A DNA stretch of 64,000 bases from Arthrobacter oryzae (GTDB lineage: Bacteria; Actinomycetota; Actinomycetes; Actinomycetales; Micrococcaceae), in NCBI RefSeq assembly GCF_003634095.1, contig NZ_RBIR01000004.1:62001-126000 (forward strand), written 5' to 3'. The notes under the pieces were generated by a model. It worked only from the letters and a program-made list of their open reading frames with translations. It did no database searches and was not told the DNA's origin. Made by a program: the position numbers and the translations under genes. Shown here one piece after another: positions 54,660 to 63,386 of this stretch (position 1 is the stretch's first letter; every line of letters begins with the position of its first letter).

Positions 54660-55286
54660 GTGGTGACGGACTCGTCCCCGGACAGACGGCCGGAAACGGG
54701 GGACACCCCCGGGGCGCGGGCGCGCACAGGCCTGGTGGTGGTGGGCTCGTTCGTGGTGCTGCTGTACCTGATCGAGATCCTCAACACCGCCCTGTTCCAT
54801 TCCCTGAACCGGACGTTCGGGCTGCGGCCGCGGAACCTCGACGGGATCCTGGATATCTTCACCTTCCCGCTCCTGCACTCCAGCCTCGCCCACCTGATGT
54901 CCAACACGCTCCCGCTGATCATCTTCGGGTTCCTGGTGTTCCTGTCCGGGTGGCGGGTCTTCATCATCGCCCTGGCCGCGAGCTGGCTGGCGTCCGGGAT
55001 GCTCGTGTGGCTCATCGGCGGCACCAGTGTCACGGTGGGGGCGTCCGGGCTGGTCTTCGGACTCTTCTCATTCCTTCTGGTCCGGGGTTTCTTCAACCGG
55101 AACTGGTGGCAGATCGCGCTGTCCGTGGTTCTGTTCATGGCCTACGGCGGCATCCTCTTCGGCGTCCTGCCGACCGTGGCAAGCTACGTCTCGTGGCAGG
55201 CGCACCTGGGCGGGGCGATCGGCGGCGTCGCTGCGGCGCTGCTGCTGAGCACCCGGCGCCAGAGGGCGATACCCGCGGGGCGCTGA
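54660..55286 (+). CDS. Rhomboid intramembrane serine protease
   Basis: 208 aa, six transmembrane helices. Catalytic Ser129 in TVGASGLVFG and His182 in WQAHLGGAIGG form the rhomboid dyad. LLHSSLAHLMSNTLPLIIFG gives the H-x4-H-x3-N of helix 2. Start GTG 54660 or 54663, only 5 nt after ilvA. The substrate is unknown. Confidence 0.92.
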   Translation: MVTDSSPDRRPETGDTPGARARTGLVVVGSFVVLLYLIEILNTALFHSLNRTFGLRPRNLDGILDIFTFPLLHSSLAHLMSNTLPLIIFGFLVFLSGWRVFIIALAASWLASGMLVWLIGGTSVTVGASGLVFGLFSFLLVRGFFNRNWWQIALSVVLFMAYGGILFGVLPTVASYVSWQAHLGGAIGGVAAALLLSTRRQRAIPAGR

Positions 55287-55353
55287 GCCGCCATACCGGG
55301 CCGCCGGAAAGCACGACGCCGGCCGGCGTCGGCCTCCCGGAAGACCGGAAACC

Positions 55354-55393
55354 ACGACGCCGGCCTCCCCGCGAAGGGGGAGACCGGCGTCGT
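55354..55393. terminator. Bidirectional terminator between rhomboid gene and greA
   Basis: 17-bp stem with one mismatch (55354-55370, 55377-55393), 6-nt loop, between convergent genes. Confidence 0.88.
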
Positions 55394-55457
55394 TAGTCCG
55401 ATGCGGAACCGATCCTTTTCGGAACGGATCCCTATGGAACAAAAAGATGCTGCGGTG

Positions 55458-55952
55458 TTAGCCGGCGTACGGCTTGGCGGACAGGATCTCCACCGTGATG
55501 TCCTTGCCGTTCGGGGCGGTGTAGCTGAGCTGGTCGCCCGCCTTGTGGCCGACGATGGCCGCGCCGAGGGGGGACTTCTCGCTGAAGACGTCCAGATCCG
55601 AGTCGCCGGCGATCTCGCGGGAGCCGAGCAGGAAGGTTTCCTTGTCGCCGGCGATCTTGGCCACGACGATCATGCCCGGCTCCACGATGCCGTCATCGGC
55701 CGGTGCCTCGCCGACGTGGGCGTCGCGCAGAAGGACGGTGAGCTGGCGGATGCGGGCCTCGATCTTGCCCTGCTCCTCCTTGGCGGCGTGGTAGCCGCCG
55801 TTCTCCTTGAGGTCACCCTCCTGGCGCGCAGCTTCGATCTTCTGGACGATTTCTGCCCGGCCGGGGCCGGAAAGGTGGTCCAGCTCTGCCTTCAGGCGGT
55901 CAAAAGCTTCCTGGGTAAGCCAAGCCGCAGTTGCGCTGTTGGTGGTAGACAC
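55458..55952 (-). CDS. greA: Transcription elongation factor GreA
   Basis: Rescues backtracked RNA polymerase by stimulating transcript cleavage. 164 aa. The coiled coil has the acidic tip in ARQEGDLKENGGYHAAKEEQ (Asp-Leu-x-Glu), which reaches the polymerase active site. The C-terminal FKBP-like domain ends AGDQLSYTAPNGKDITVEIL. GTG 55952 is chosen; GAAGGAG lies 6 nt upstream. Neighbours match mycobacteria (greA, DUF4307, mca). Confidence 0.95.
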   Translation of the reverse strand: MSTTNSATAAWLTQEAFDRLKAELDHLSGPGRAEIVQKIEAARQEGDLKENGGYHAAKEEQGKIEARIRQLTVLLRDAHVGEAPADDGIVEPGMIVVAKIAGDKETFLLGSREIAGDSDLDVFSEKSPLGAAIVGHKAGDQLSYTAPNGKDITVEILSAKPYAG

Positions 55953-56127
55953 GGACTTCTCCTTCGGGTGGTCATACAAGCAAAGACCCCGCCACGGTGG
56001 CCACTTTTATGACGCAGTAACCAGCTCAGCGGGGGAAAGGTATTGGTCCATTGTAGTCAATGCTGTGGATAAACCAAAGAGCGCTGCGGTGCAGGTCACA
56101 GCGTGTTGCCGTCCGGCGTGCCCCCTG

Positions 56128-57222
56128 TCATGGTCCCGAGTTAAAGACGTCGGAGCCAAAACCGTCGATTCCGGGGGCGCCGGCATAGGCGAGGCGAGGC
56201 AGCGAGAAAATGTCTTCGATCGTGGCCAGCAGGCTGTAGTGGCTGTAGGTCTTGTCCGATGTTGTGCCGCCCCGGACGAAGGGGGAGAGCACCAAGGCGC
56301 CGACGCGCCCCCCGGCTGTTCCCCCGGGGACGCCCTTCGGACCTTGCTTGGCACCGTCAGCTTCGTCAAAGGTGATGACCAGCACCCCGTCCTGCTTGTA
56401 GGCCGGGGAGTCCAGAATCGCGGGGATGTGTTTCCGCAGCCAGACGTCGGAACTGACCAGGCCTCCCTCCCTGCCGTCCGCACAGGGACTGTCATGCCCG
56501 TCGTTGCAGAGGTTGGGGCTGATGTAGGAAAGGTTGGGGGTAGTCGCCACGGACTTGAGGTCACCGGAAAGTTCGGTGAAATCGACCACGTTCTTCTGGC
56601 AATCCGGGGAGGACGTGATGGCCGCGAAGTACACAAAGGGATTGTGCCGGGTGGCGTATTGATCACCCGGCGAGGCGTCCTGGTTGCTGTCCTCGGCCCC
56701 GGTCTCAGGGTGACGGCATGGACTCTTCATCCCCTCCATGTAGCCCTTCCACGTCTTACCGGCCGCACTGAGTTGCCCGGCGACGGTCGGCACCGAGGCG
56801 GGATAGATGCATCCGCTGCCCTTCACCTGCCCGGGATCGGCAGTGCCCGCCGGCACGAACGGGACATAGGTGCCGCAATCGTTGCGGGTCATGGGGTTGG
56901 AGGCCTGCCCCGAAATCTGCGCAATGTAATTAGGGGCTGAGTGATGGGCGATTGCGTAGTACTTCGAAAGCAACACGCCCTGGGAGCGCAGCGTCTCAGC
57001 GAGATAGGGGGCGTCCGAGCCGGGGCCCCAGGCCGAGTCGAATCCTTGATTCTCGAGATTAATCACAAACACATGCCCCGGGCGGTCCCCGCGGGCAGGC
57101 GCCTGGCTACCCGTGCCGGGCCCTGGCTGGCAGCCCGAAACCGCCAAGACCAGTGCCACGGCCAGCGCCAGGATGCCGGCAGCGCCACGGCCGATGGACT
57201 TTTTCGAGGTTTCGGGGTTCAT
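56128..57222 (-). CDS. Secreted phosphoesterase (phospholipase C / acid phosphatase-like) lipoprotein
   Basis: 364 aa. Lipobox LAVSGC after a hydrophobic stretch. The phosphoesterase-family core (PF04185-like) shows VFVINLENQGFDSAWGPGSD, AIAHHSAPNYIAQISGQ, YISPNLCNDGHDSPC, GVLVITFDEADG and GRVGALVLSPFV. These are the metal ligands of the alkaline-phosphatase superfamily. It is exported and likely cleaves phosphate esters outside the cell. ATG 57222 is favoured over 57228 because the GCGGGA ribosome site is too close for the latter. It is inserted between greA and DUF4307 relative to mycobacteria. Confidence 0.87.
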   Translation of the reverse strand: MNPETSKKSIGRGAAGILALAVALVLAVSGCQPGPGTGSQAPARGDRPGHVFVINLENQGFDSAWGPGSDAPYLAETLRSQGVLLSKYYAIAHHSAPNYIAQISGQASNPMTRNDCGTYVPFVPAGTADPGQVKGSGCIYPASVPTVAGQLSAAGKTWKGYMEGMKSPCRHPETGAEDSNQDASPGDQYATRHNPFVYFAAITSSPDCQKNVVDFTELSGDLKSVATTPNLSYISPNLCNDGHDSPCADGREGGLVSSDVWLRKHIPAILDSPAYKQDGVLVITFDEADGAKQGPKGVPGGTAGGRVGALVLSPFVRGGTTSDKTYSHYSLLATIEDIFSLPRLAYAGAPGIDGFGSDVFNSGP

Positions 57223-57418
57223 GCGCATCCCGCTTTCATGTTGACGCGTGCACCAGTGGCGCTACGACGCCGTTTTGGTTCCGGCCCTGCCCTGGCAGCC
57301 GACAAGTCGCTGGCACCAGCATAGGGCGCCCGCCCGGGGATGTCGCTCCCTTGACAGGAAGGCCGCACTTGCCCCCGCGCCGTCCATTGAGGGGGCGTGA
57401 AGTCGGGCGTTGCCGCGC

Positions 57419-57871
57419 CTACTTTCCGGCGTCCGGAATCCAGCAGCTGTCCACGACGGCGGAGACCGCCTGCGATTCCGTGCGCAGCTGGGTGCTGTGG
57501 CCGGTGGTGTGTCCACCGTCGGTGCCGGCGTCGGCCCCGTTGGGCGCGATGTCCACCACCTTCCAGCCGACAATCGCGAACTTCGAATCCATGGCCTTGA
57601 CGGCGCATTTCGCATCCGCTGCGGGGTCCTTGGTCACCTGAAAGTCGATTTCCGTCAGGGTCGCGTCGCGGGTGTTGTAGCCGATGTCCTTGAAGCTGAC
57701 ACTCGAGGTGGCTGCCGACGTCGATACCCAGACCAGAAAGGCGATGCCGACGGCGAGGGCGGCGATCAGCACGTTGCGTTTGCCCCTGCGGGTCAACGCG
57801 CGTTTTTGGCCGCCGTAACGATTGGCTAGGCTGGTAGGAGCCGGCGCGGCGGGCTGATCCTCGGAAGTCAC
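57419..57871 (-). CDS. DUF4307 domain membrane protein
   Basis: 150 aa. Cytoplasmic arm NRYGGQKRALTRRGKRNVL, one transmembrane helix (LIAALAVGIAFLVWVS), then an external domain with CAVKAMDSKFAIVGWKVVDI and a final SCWIP; two cysteines could form a disulphide. This is the DUF4307 protein that lies divergent from mca in many actinobacteria, including M. tuberculosis. Function unknown; a link with thiol metabolism or envelope is only by context. Confidence 0.88.
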   Translation of the reverse strand: MTSEDQPAAPAPTSLANRYGGQKRALTRRGKRNVLIAALAVGIAFLVWVSTSAATSSVSFKDIGYNTRDATLTEIDFQVTKDPAADAKCAVKAMDSKFAIVGWKVVDIAPNGADAGTDGGHTTGHSTQLRTESQAVSAVVDSCWIPDAGK

Positions 57872-58057
57872 CAGTCCAGTTTAGTGTGGATCGGACGGGG
57901 TTGTTTCCGCGGCGGCTGACCGTGCGGTCCCGGCCGCACCGGAGAGTCCACAGCACGGGCCGACTGCCAACCGCCCCAGCCCGTCCGCCCGAACACCATC
58001 CCGCCCGACAGATCCGCCCGAACAGAGCAGAACAGCAGAAAGAGGAGCCGTCCCACG

Positions 58058-58963
58058 ATGACAGCATCCCCCAGCCCGTCAGCACCGCTTCGCCTGCTGG
58101 CGGTCCATGCTCATCCCGACGACGAATCGAGCAAGGGCGCCGCCACGATGGCCATGTACGCCGCCTCCGGTGTCGACGTCCTGGTGGCCACCTGCACCGA
58201 CGGCTCGCGCGGCGATATCCAGAACCCCGTCATGGAGGGCCAGCCGCACCCCAAGCGGGACATGGCCGGGGCGCGCCGGCTCGAGATGGATGCGGCAGCC
58301 AAGGTCCTGGGCGTCCGGCAGCGCTGGCTCGGGTTCGTTGATTCCGGACTGCCGGAAGGTGACCCGCTGCCTCCCCTGCCGCCGGGGTGCTTCGCCCTGC
58401 AGCCGCTGGAACGGGCGGCCGCGCCGCTGGTCCGGCTGGTCCGGAACTTCAAGCCCCACGTGATCCTCAGCTACGACGAGAACGGCGGCTATCCGCACCC
58501 GGATCACATCATGGCGCACCGGGTGGCCGTTGAGGCCTTCGAGGCGGCCGGCGACCCCGCACGCTACCCGGGCGTCGGCGAGCCCTGGGCGCCCAGCAAG
58601 CTCTACTATGACCGTGCTTTCAGCCCGGACCGGTTCCGCGCGCTCCACTCCGCCCTGGAGGAGGCCGGACTGCAGTCCCCGTATGCCGAGCGGCTGGCCG
58701 CCTGGCTGGAGGCGGATGCCGAAGGGCACACCCCGCCGCCGCCGACGCACCCCACCACCACCCAGGTCCAGTGCGGGGATTTCTTCGAAGCCCGCGACGC
58801 GGCCCTTCGGTCACACCGCACCCAGGTGGACCCGGAAGGATTCTTCTTCGCGGTGTCCGCGGCCATGCAGCGCAAGGTCTGGCCGTGGGAGGACTACTCG
58901 CTGATCGAGTCCCGCATTCCGGTTGAACTGCCCGAAACTGACCTCTTCGCCGGTCTACGATAG
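58058..58963 (+). CDS. mca: Mycothiol S-conjugate amidase
   Basis: Zinc amidase that cleaves mycothiol conjugates of toxins to release a mercapturic acid. 301 aa LmbE-fold: AVHAHPDDESSKGAAT and GYPHPDHIMAHRVAVEAFEA give the zinc ligands and base. Length and the KVWPWEDYSLIES-like end fit Mca; MshB, its paralogue, differs there. It shows that the organism uses mycothiol. ATG 58058. Confidence 0.94.
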   Translation: MTASPSPSAPLRLLAVHAHPDDESSKGAATMAMYAASGVDVLVATCTDGSRGDIQNPVMEGQPHPKRDMAGARRLEMDAAAKVLGVRQRWLGFVDSGLPEGDPLPPLPPGCFALQPLERAAAPLVRLVRNFKPHVILSYDENGGYPHPDHIMAHRVAVEAFEAAGDPARYPGVGEPWAPSKLYYDRAFSPDRFRALHSALEEAGLQSPYAERLAAWLEADAEGHTPPPPTHPTTTQVQCGDFFEARDAALRSHRTQVDPEGFFFAVSAAMQRKVWPWEDYSLIESRIPVELPETDLFAGLR

Positions 58964-59092
58964 ACGGGATAGAATTCTTCTATCGCCCGTAGAAAAGGCG
59001 CGTTAGAAGACCGCGTTAGAAGACGCCGCAGAAAAGGCGCTGCAGTACAGGCGCCCAAGAAAAGACACCGGTTTCCACAGAAGGTTCTCACC

Positions 59093-59458
59093 GTGCATTC
59101 CTTGCTCATTGCTCTGGCAACAGCCCCGGCGCCAACCCCTACGCCGTCGCTGCGACCGGGCCTGTCCGAGGACCAGGTCACCCCGGGTTTTCTGGGCTTC
59201 CTGCTGACGGCTTTCATCGTGGTGCTGACTGCGGTGCTGATCGTGGACATGGTCCGGCGCATCCGGAGGGTCCGCTACCGGGCCCAGGTCGAGGCCGAGC
59301 GTACCGAAGCTGAAGAAGCCGCCGGAACCACCGGGGCATCTGGCACAGAGTTCCCCGCCGACGGCACCGCGTTCCCTGCCGACGGCACCACGTTCCCGGC
59401 CGACGGCCGGGTTTCCCGGCCGGAAGTCAACGGCGATGCGGGATCCGGAAACCGCTAG
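59093..59458 (+). CDS. Small single-pass membrane protein downstream of mca
   Basis: 121 aa. Short N-terminus with Pro repeats (APAPTPTPS), one helix (FLGFLLTAFIVVLTAVLIVD), a basic stop (RRIRRVRYRAQ) and a tail with three imperfect FPADGT units. A small protein occupies this place in mycobacteria (Rv1083 between mca and the DUF255 gene, from memory). GTG 59093 with AGAAGG upstream. Overlaps the next gene by 23 nt. Function unknown. Confidence 0.78.
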   Translation: MHSLLIALATAPAPTPTPSLRPGLSEDQVTPGFLGFLLTAFIVVLTAVLIVDMVRRIRRVRYRAQVEAERTEAEEAAGTTGASGTEFPADGTAFPADGTTFPADGRVSRPEVNGDAGSGNR

Positions 59459-61682
59459 CAGCTCTTCCCCGGGTCCGCTGTCCGGGGCCTCGAATGCCCT
59501 GGCGGCGGAGCCTTCCGCATACCTGCGCCAGCACGCCGGCAACCCGGTGCACTGGCAGCCGTTCGGCGACGCGGCCTTCGCCGCGGCGGCCGTCAGGGAC
59601 GTGCCGGTGTTCCTTTCCATCGGCTACGCGGCCTGCCACTGGTGCCACGTCATGGCACACGAGTCATTCGAGGACCAGGGCACCGCTGATTACCTGAACG
59701 ACCACTTTGTCTCCATCAAGGTGGACCGGGAGGAGCGTCCCGACGTCGACGCCGTCTACATGGCCGCCACCCAGGCCATCAGCGGCGAGGGCGGCTGGCC
59801 GATGTCGGTCTTCCTCCTGCCCGACGGGCGGGCGTTCCACGCCGGCACGTACTTCCCGCCCCGGCCCATGCCGGGCCGTCCCTCCTTCCGGCAGGTCCTG
59901 GAAGCGGTCGATGAGGCGTGGCGGGAGCGCCGCGGCGCCGTCGAGGCCAACGCCGCCGCCCTGGCGAGCGGCATCGCCGCGTCCCAGCCCGCCGCGGCGG
60001 TACGGCTCGAAGTCCCGTCCGAACCCCTGGACGCCGCGGTCCTTGGCGAAGCCGTAGCGGCCTTGTCCCGCTCCGAAGACCAGAGTCATGGCGGCTTCGG
60101 CGCCGCGCCGAAGTTCCCGCCCTCGGCAGTGCTCGAATTCCTGATCCGGCATGCGGCCGTGCCGCCGGAAGCCGCTGGCCCCGACTTCTCTGGCCCCGAC
60201 TTCTCTGGCCCCGACACCGCGGCGGCGGCCCGGGACATGGCGGGGCGCACCCTGGCAGCAATGTCCCAATCTGCGTTGTTCGACCAGCTCGACGGCGGGT
60301 TCGCGCGGTATTCGGTGACGCGGGACTGGTCCGTTCCGCATTTCGAGAAGATGCTTTACGACAACGCCCAGCTGCTGCGCGTCTACGCCCACTGGGTGCG
60401 TCTGGGCGGCACCCCCGAGTACCCTGCCGCGGAGGCCGCGGACGTCGCCGGCCGCACCGCCGACTGGCTCCTGGCCCGCCTCGGACTGCCGGCTGAGACG
60501 GCGGCCGGGCCGCAGACGCCCCCGGGGCCGGACACGGACACGGCGGTCGGAGCCCTGGCGTCGTCGCTGGACGCCGATACGGTCGTCGCCGGCGTGCACG
60601 CCGAAGGCGCCACCTATCTGTGGACGCCCGCCGGACTTGAGGAACTGCTGGGCCCCGCGGACGGTGCCGCCGTGGCGGCCCTCATGAACGTCCGCACAAC
60701 GGGGACCGTGACCGCCGACGGCTCGCCGCTGCATCCGGGCCGGGAGATAACCGGCGAGGACGCCGAGCTGTGGCGGCGGGTGCGGCCGCTGCTGGCAGAG
60801 GCCCGCAGCGGACGGCCCCAGCCCGGCCGGGATGACAAGGTGGTGGCCGGCTGGAACGGACTGGCCGTCGCGGCCCTCGCCGACGCCGGCGCCGTCCTGG
60901 GCCGGCCGGAGCTCGTGGCCGCCGCGGAAAGGATTGCCGCCTACCTTGAGCGCGTGCACTGGCGGCCCGCCGGGGACGGCCCAGGCCGGCTCACGCGCGT
61001 GTCCCACGGCGGGGTAGCGCGCGGGATCGGGGGCCTGCTGGAGGACTATTCTCTGTGCGCCGAAGGGCTGTTCGCGCTTTACGCGGTCACCGGGCGCACC
61101 CGCTGGTATGGCCTCGCCGCGGACCTGCTGGACGCGGCCTGCGAGCGGTTCGCGGCCGACGGTGGGCTGAAGGACGCCGCGGGGGAGTCGGCGCAGGTCA
61201 CCGCAGCCCAGGGCGGCCGGGACGGGCTGGATCCGTTCGACAACGCCACTCCCAGCGGAGCCGCCGCATTGGCCGGGGTCCTGGTGACCCACGCCGCCCT
61301 GTCCGGCTCCTCGGAGCACCGTGCCCTGGCCGCCAACATCCTGACACTGCTGCCCCCGCTCGCGCTCCGGGCGCCCCGGGTGGCCGGCTGGCTCCTCGCG
61401 ACCGCCCAGGCCGCCCTCGCCGGCCCAGTCGAGGCCGCCGTCGCCGGGCCGGACTCGCCCGAACGGGCGGCGCTCCACCACGAGCTTCTGCTCTCGGCCA
61501 GCCCGGGGCTGGTGATCGCGGTCCAGGACGACGCCGCCGCCTGGCCCGTGCCGCTGCTGCGCGGCCGCGGCGCGGCTCCCGACGGGGCACCGCGGGTGTT
61601 TCTGTGCCGGGGCATGGTCTGCGACAGCCCCACGGGTTCCATCCAGGGGGTGCGTGAGCGCCTGGCTAGGATGGCCTCATGA
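59436..61682 (+). CDS. Thioredoxin-domain protein, DUF255/YyaL family
   Basis: 748 aa. Residues ~25-190 form a thioredoxin-like domain with CxxC as Cys67-His-Trp-Cys70 (ACHWCHVMAHESF) and the family text VDREERPDVDAVYMAATQAI and GGWPMSVFLLPDG. The rest is an alpha/alpha-barrel of the N-acylglucosamine epimerase type (FARYSVTRDWSVPHFEKMLY; DDKVVAGWNGLAVAALADAG). The biochemical role is unknown in any bacterium; a redox or sugar role is guessed. A 15-base unit repeats in frame at ~60178-60213, giving GPDFSGPDFSGPD. ATG 59436 lies inside the upstream gene. Confidence 0.9.
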   Translation: MRDPETASSSSPGPLSGASNALAAEPSAYLRQHAGNPVHWQPFGDAAFAAAAVRDVPVFLSIGYAACHWCHVMAHESFEDQGTADYLNDHFVSIKVDREERPDVDAVYMAATQAISGEGGWPMSVFLLPDGRAFHAGTYFPPRPMPGRPSFRQVLEAVDEAWRERRGAVEANAAALASGIAASQPAAAVRLEVPSEPLDAAVLGEAVAALSRSEDQSHGGFGAAPKFPPSAVLEFLIRHAAVPPEAAGPDFSGPDFSGPDTAAAARDMAGRTLAAMSQSALFDQLDGGFARYSVTRDWSVPHFEKMLYDNAQLLRVYAHWVRLGGTPEYPAAEAADVAGRTADWLLARLGLPAETAAGPQTPPGPDTDTAVGALASSLDADTVVAGVHAEGATYLWTPAGLEELLGPADGAAVAALMNVRTTGTVTADGSPLHPGREITGEDAELWRRVRPLLAEARSGRPQPGRDDKVVAGWNGLAVAALADAGAVLGRPELVAAAERIAAYLERVHWRPAGDGPGRLTRVSHGGVARGIGGLLEDYSLCAEGLFALYAVTGRTRWYGLAADLLDAACERFAADGGLKDAAGESAQVTAAQGGRDGLDPFDNATPSGAAALAGVLVTHAALSGSSEHRALAANILTLLPPLALRAPRVAGWLLATAQAALAGPVEAAVAGPDSPERAALHHELLLSASPGLVIAVQDDAAAWPVPLLRGRGAAPDGAPRVFLCRGMVCDSPTGSIQGVRERLARMAS

Positions 61683-62344
61683 TTTCTCACAACGGCTTCG
61701 AACTGGTGGTCTTTGATTGCGACGGCGTCCTGGTGGATTCGGAGGTCATCTCGATCCGGGTGGACCAGCGGGTGCTGGCAGATCTGGGCTGGGAGCTGGA
61801 GCTGGATGAAATCGTGGAACGATTCGTCGGGAAGTCCGAGGCGCACTTTGTTGCCGCCGTCGAGCAGAAGTTAGGTGTCCGGCTGGACGAGGGCTGGGAC
61901 CGGGACTACGGCCACTGGTACAGGGAGGCGTTTGAGCGCGACCTCGAAGCGGTCGACGGCATCGAGGAGGCCCTGGACGGGCTGCCCCTGCCGCACTGTG
62001 TCGCCTCCAGCGGCAGCCACGACAAGATGCGCCGGACCCTGGGCAAAACGGGCCTGCTGCACCGCTTCCAGGGCCGCATCTTCAGCGCCACGGAGGTGGC
62101 CAACGGCAAGCCGGCGCCGGACTTGTTCCTCCATGCCGCGGAAAGCCTTAACGCCGCGCCGGAGCGGTGCGCCGTCGTCGAGGACAGCGCCTACGGGGTC
62201 CAGGCCGCCCGGGCGGCCGGCATGCACGTGTTCGCGTATGCCGGCGGCGTCACCCCGGCCGAGCGGCTGGCCGGTCCCGGGACCACGGTGTTCTCGGACA
62301 TGCGGCTGCTGCCCGAACTCATCGCGGCGGGCCGCCCCGGCTGA
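61679..62344 (+). CDS. HAD-family phosphatase (beta-phosphoglucomutase-like)
   Basis: 221 aa. Motif I VFDCDGVLVDSE, motif II CVASSGS, Lys in NGKPAPDLFLHAAE, motif IV VVEDSAYGVQAARAAGM, and a helical cap between residues 17 and 90. It acts on small phosphorylated metabolites; the substrate is not predictable. ATG overlaps the DUF255 stop, so it is in the same transcript. Confidence 0.9.
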   Translation: MISHNGFELVVFDCDGVLVDSEVISIRVDQRVLADLGWELELDEIVERFVGKSEAHFVAAVEQKLGVRLDEGWDRDYGHWYREAFERDLEAVDGIEEALDGLPLPHCVASSGSHDKMRRTLGKTGLLHRFQGRIFSATEVANGKPAPDLFLHAAESLNAAPERCAVVEDSAYGVQAARAAGMHVFAYAGGVTPAERLAGPGTTVFSDMRLLPELIAAGRPG

Positions 62345-62364
62345 GCCGGGGATCTCGACGCCGG

Positions 62365-62449
62365 GTTTCCGCACCTTTGAAGCCGGCGCCCGGCGTGTCG
62401 GGCCGAACCCGCCGGTGATTTCCGGCACCGCCGTCCAAAGGTGGGGAGA
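62365..62449. repeat. Palindromic element related to those at 17.57 and 17.87 kb
   Basis: Arms GTTTCCGCACCTTTG (62365-62379) and CAAAGGTGGGGAGA (62436-62449), with a 56-nt loop. Arm sequence and layout match the two 17.5-17.95 kb elements, except for a G in place of a C. Located between the convergent HAD and hemolysin III genes. Confidence 0.7.
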
Positions 62450-62460
62450 TTCGGGGAAGC

Positions 62461-62528
62461 AGGGAGGCCATGATCAGCTCCTGGCCGCAGGGAGGCCATG
62501 ATCAGCTCCGGACCGCAGGGAGGCAGGC
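62461..62528. repeat. 28-bp tandem repeat at the 3' side of the hemolysin III gene
   Basis: AGGGAGGCCATGATCAGCTC recurs at 62461 and 62489, and a diverged third copy starts at 62517 and runs into the stop region of the next gene. The units seem to derive from the gene end by slippage. Confidence 0.8.
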
Positions 62529-63245
62529 TCAGCTCAGGACCGCGATGGCAATGGCGATGTAGTGCGCGGCGAACGCGAGCACCGTGAGGGCATGGAACAG
62601 CTCGTGGAAGCCGAAGTGCTCGTAGCTGAAATTCGGCTTCTTCAGGGCGTAGAAGACGGCCCCGGTGATGTACAGGGCGCCCCCGACGCAGATCAGCACT
62701 GCCGATGCCGCGTTGGCGGCGAAAAAGTCCGGCAGGTAGAACAGGGCCCCGCAGCCCAGCGCGATATAGATCGGCACGTAGAGCCACCGCGGAGCGTTGG
62801 TCCACAGCACGCGGAAGAGCACGCCGAGGATGGCGCCGGACCAGATGACCCACAGCAGCAGCTCGGCCTTCTGTCGGTCCAGCAGCGCCCAGGCAAGCGG
62901 CGTGTAGCTTCCGGCGATCACCAGCATGATGTTCGTATGATCCAGCCGCTTCAGGACGATCTTGACCCGCGGGGACCAGTTCCCGCGGTGATAGACGGCG
63001 CTGACGCCGAACAGCAGGACGCCGGTGACGGCGTAGATGGCGCAGGCGATCTTCAGATCCGGCGGGGCCAGGACCACCAGCAGCAGCCCGGCGGCCAGCG
63101 CCAGCGGCGCGGTCACGGTGTGGATCCAGCCGCGCCATTTGGGCTTGATCATCAGCAGTTCGGCAAGACGGACAGCGGCATCGTCCACCGGCGTCCCCTT
63201 CTTTTCCCGACCCTCCGGCCGAGGTTCCAGACTGTTGCTTTCCAT
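62529..63245 (-). CDS. Hemolysin III / PAQR family membrane protein
   Basis: 238 aa, seven hydrophobic helices. HlyIII motifs: SAVYHRGNWSP, RLDHTNIMLVIAGSYTPLA and FGFHELFHALTVLAFAAHY, which supply the conserved Ser, Asp and His that bind zinc in PAQR receptors/ceramidases. The bacterial role is unclear. It matches mycobacterial Rv1085c in position and strand. A TATTAT box 6 nt upstream suggests a leaderless mRNA. Confidence 0.9.
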   Translation of the reverse strand: MESNSLEPRPEGREKKGTPVDDAAVRLAELLMIKPKWRGWIHTVTAPLALAAGLLLVVLAPPDLKIACAIYAVTGVLLFGVSAVYHRGNWSPRVKIVLKRLDHTNIMLVIAGSYTPLAWALLDRQKAELLLWVIWSGAILGVLFRVLWTNAPRWLYVPIYIALGCGALFYLPDFFAANAASAVLICVGGALYITGAVFYALKKPNFSYEHFGFHELFHALTVLAFAAHYIAIAIAVLS

Positions 63246-63251
63246 CCCGCA

Positions 63252-63296
63252 ATAATAACCTACGCACTAGTAAGTTACCGGTGGGTAACAAGTAGT
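63252..63296. promoter_or_regulatory. Divergent promoter region, hemolysin III / prenyl synthase
   Basis: On the minus strand, TATTAT (63257-63252) ends 6 nt before the hemolysin III ATG. Next to it lie ACTAGT (63266-63271) and GTTACC-GGTG-GGTAAC (63274-63289), which look like a repressor operator. On the plus strand TAGGAT (63351-63356) is a possible -10 for the prenyl synthase. Confidence 0.4.
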
Positions 63297-63386
63297 CGGG
63301 CATGCTTCGGTGGCAGTCCTGCAAGCGCCAGCGGGCTCCGGCAGGTAGCCTAGGATGGCACTGATCAAGTACCTCAAGGAAGCCAG

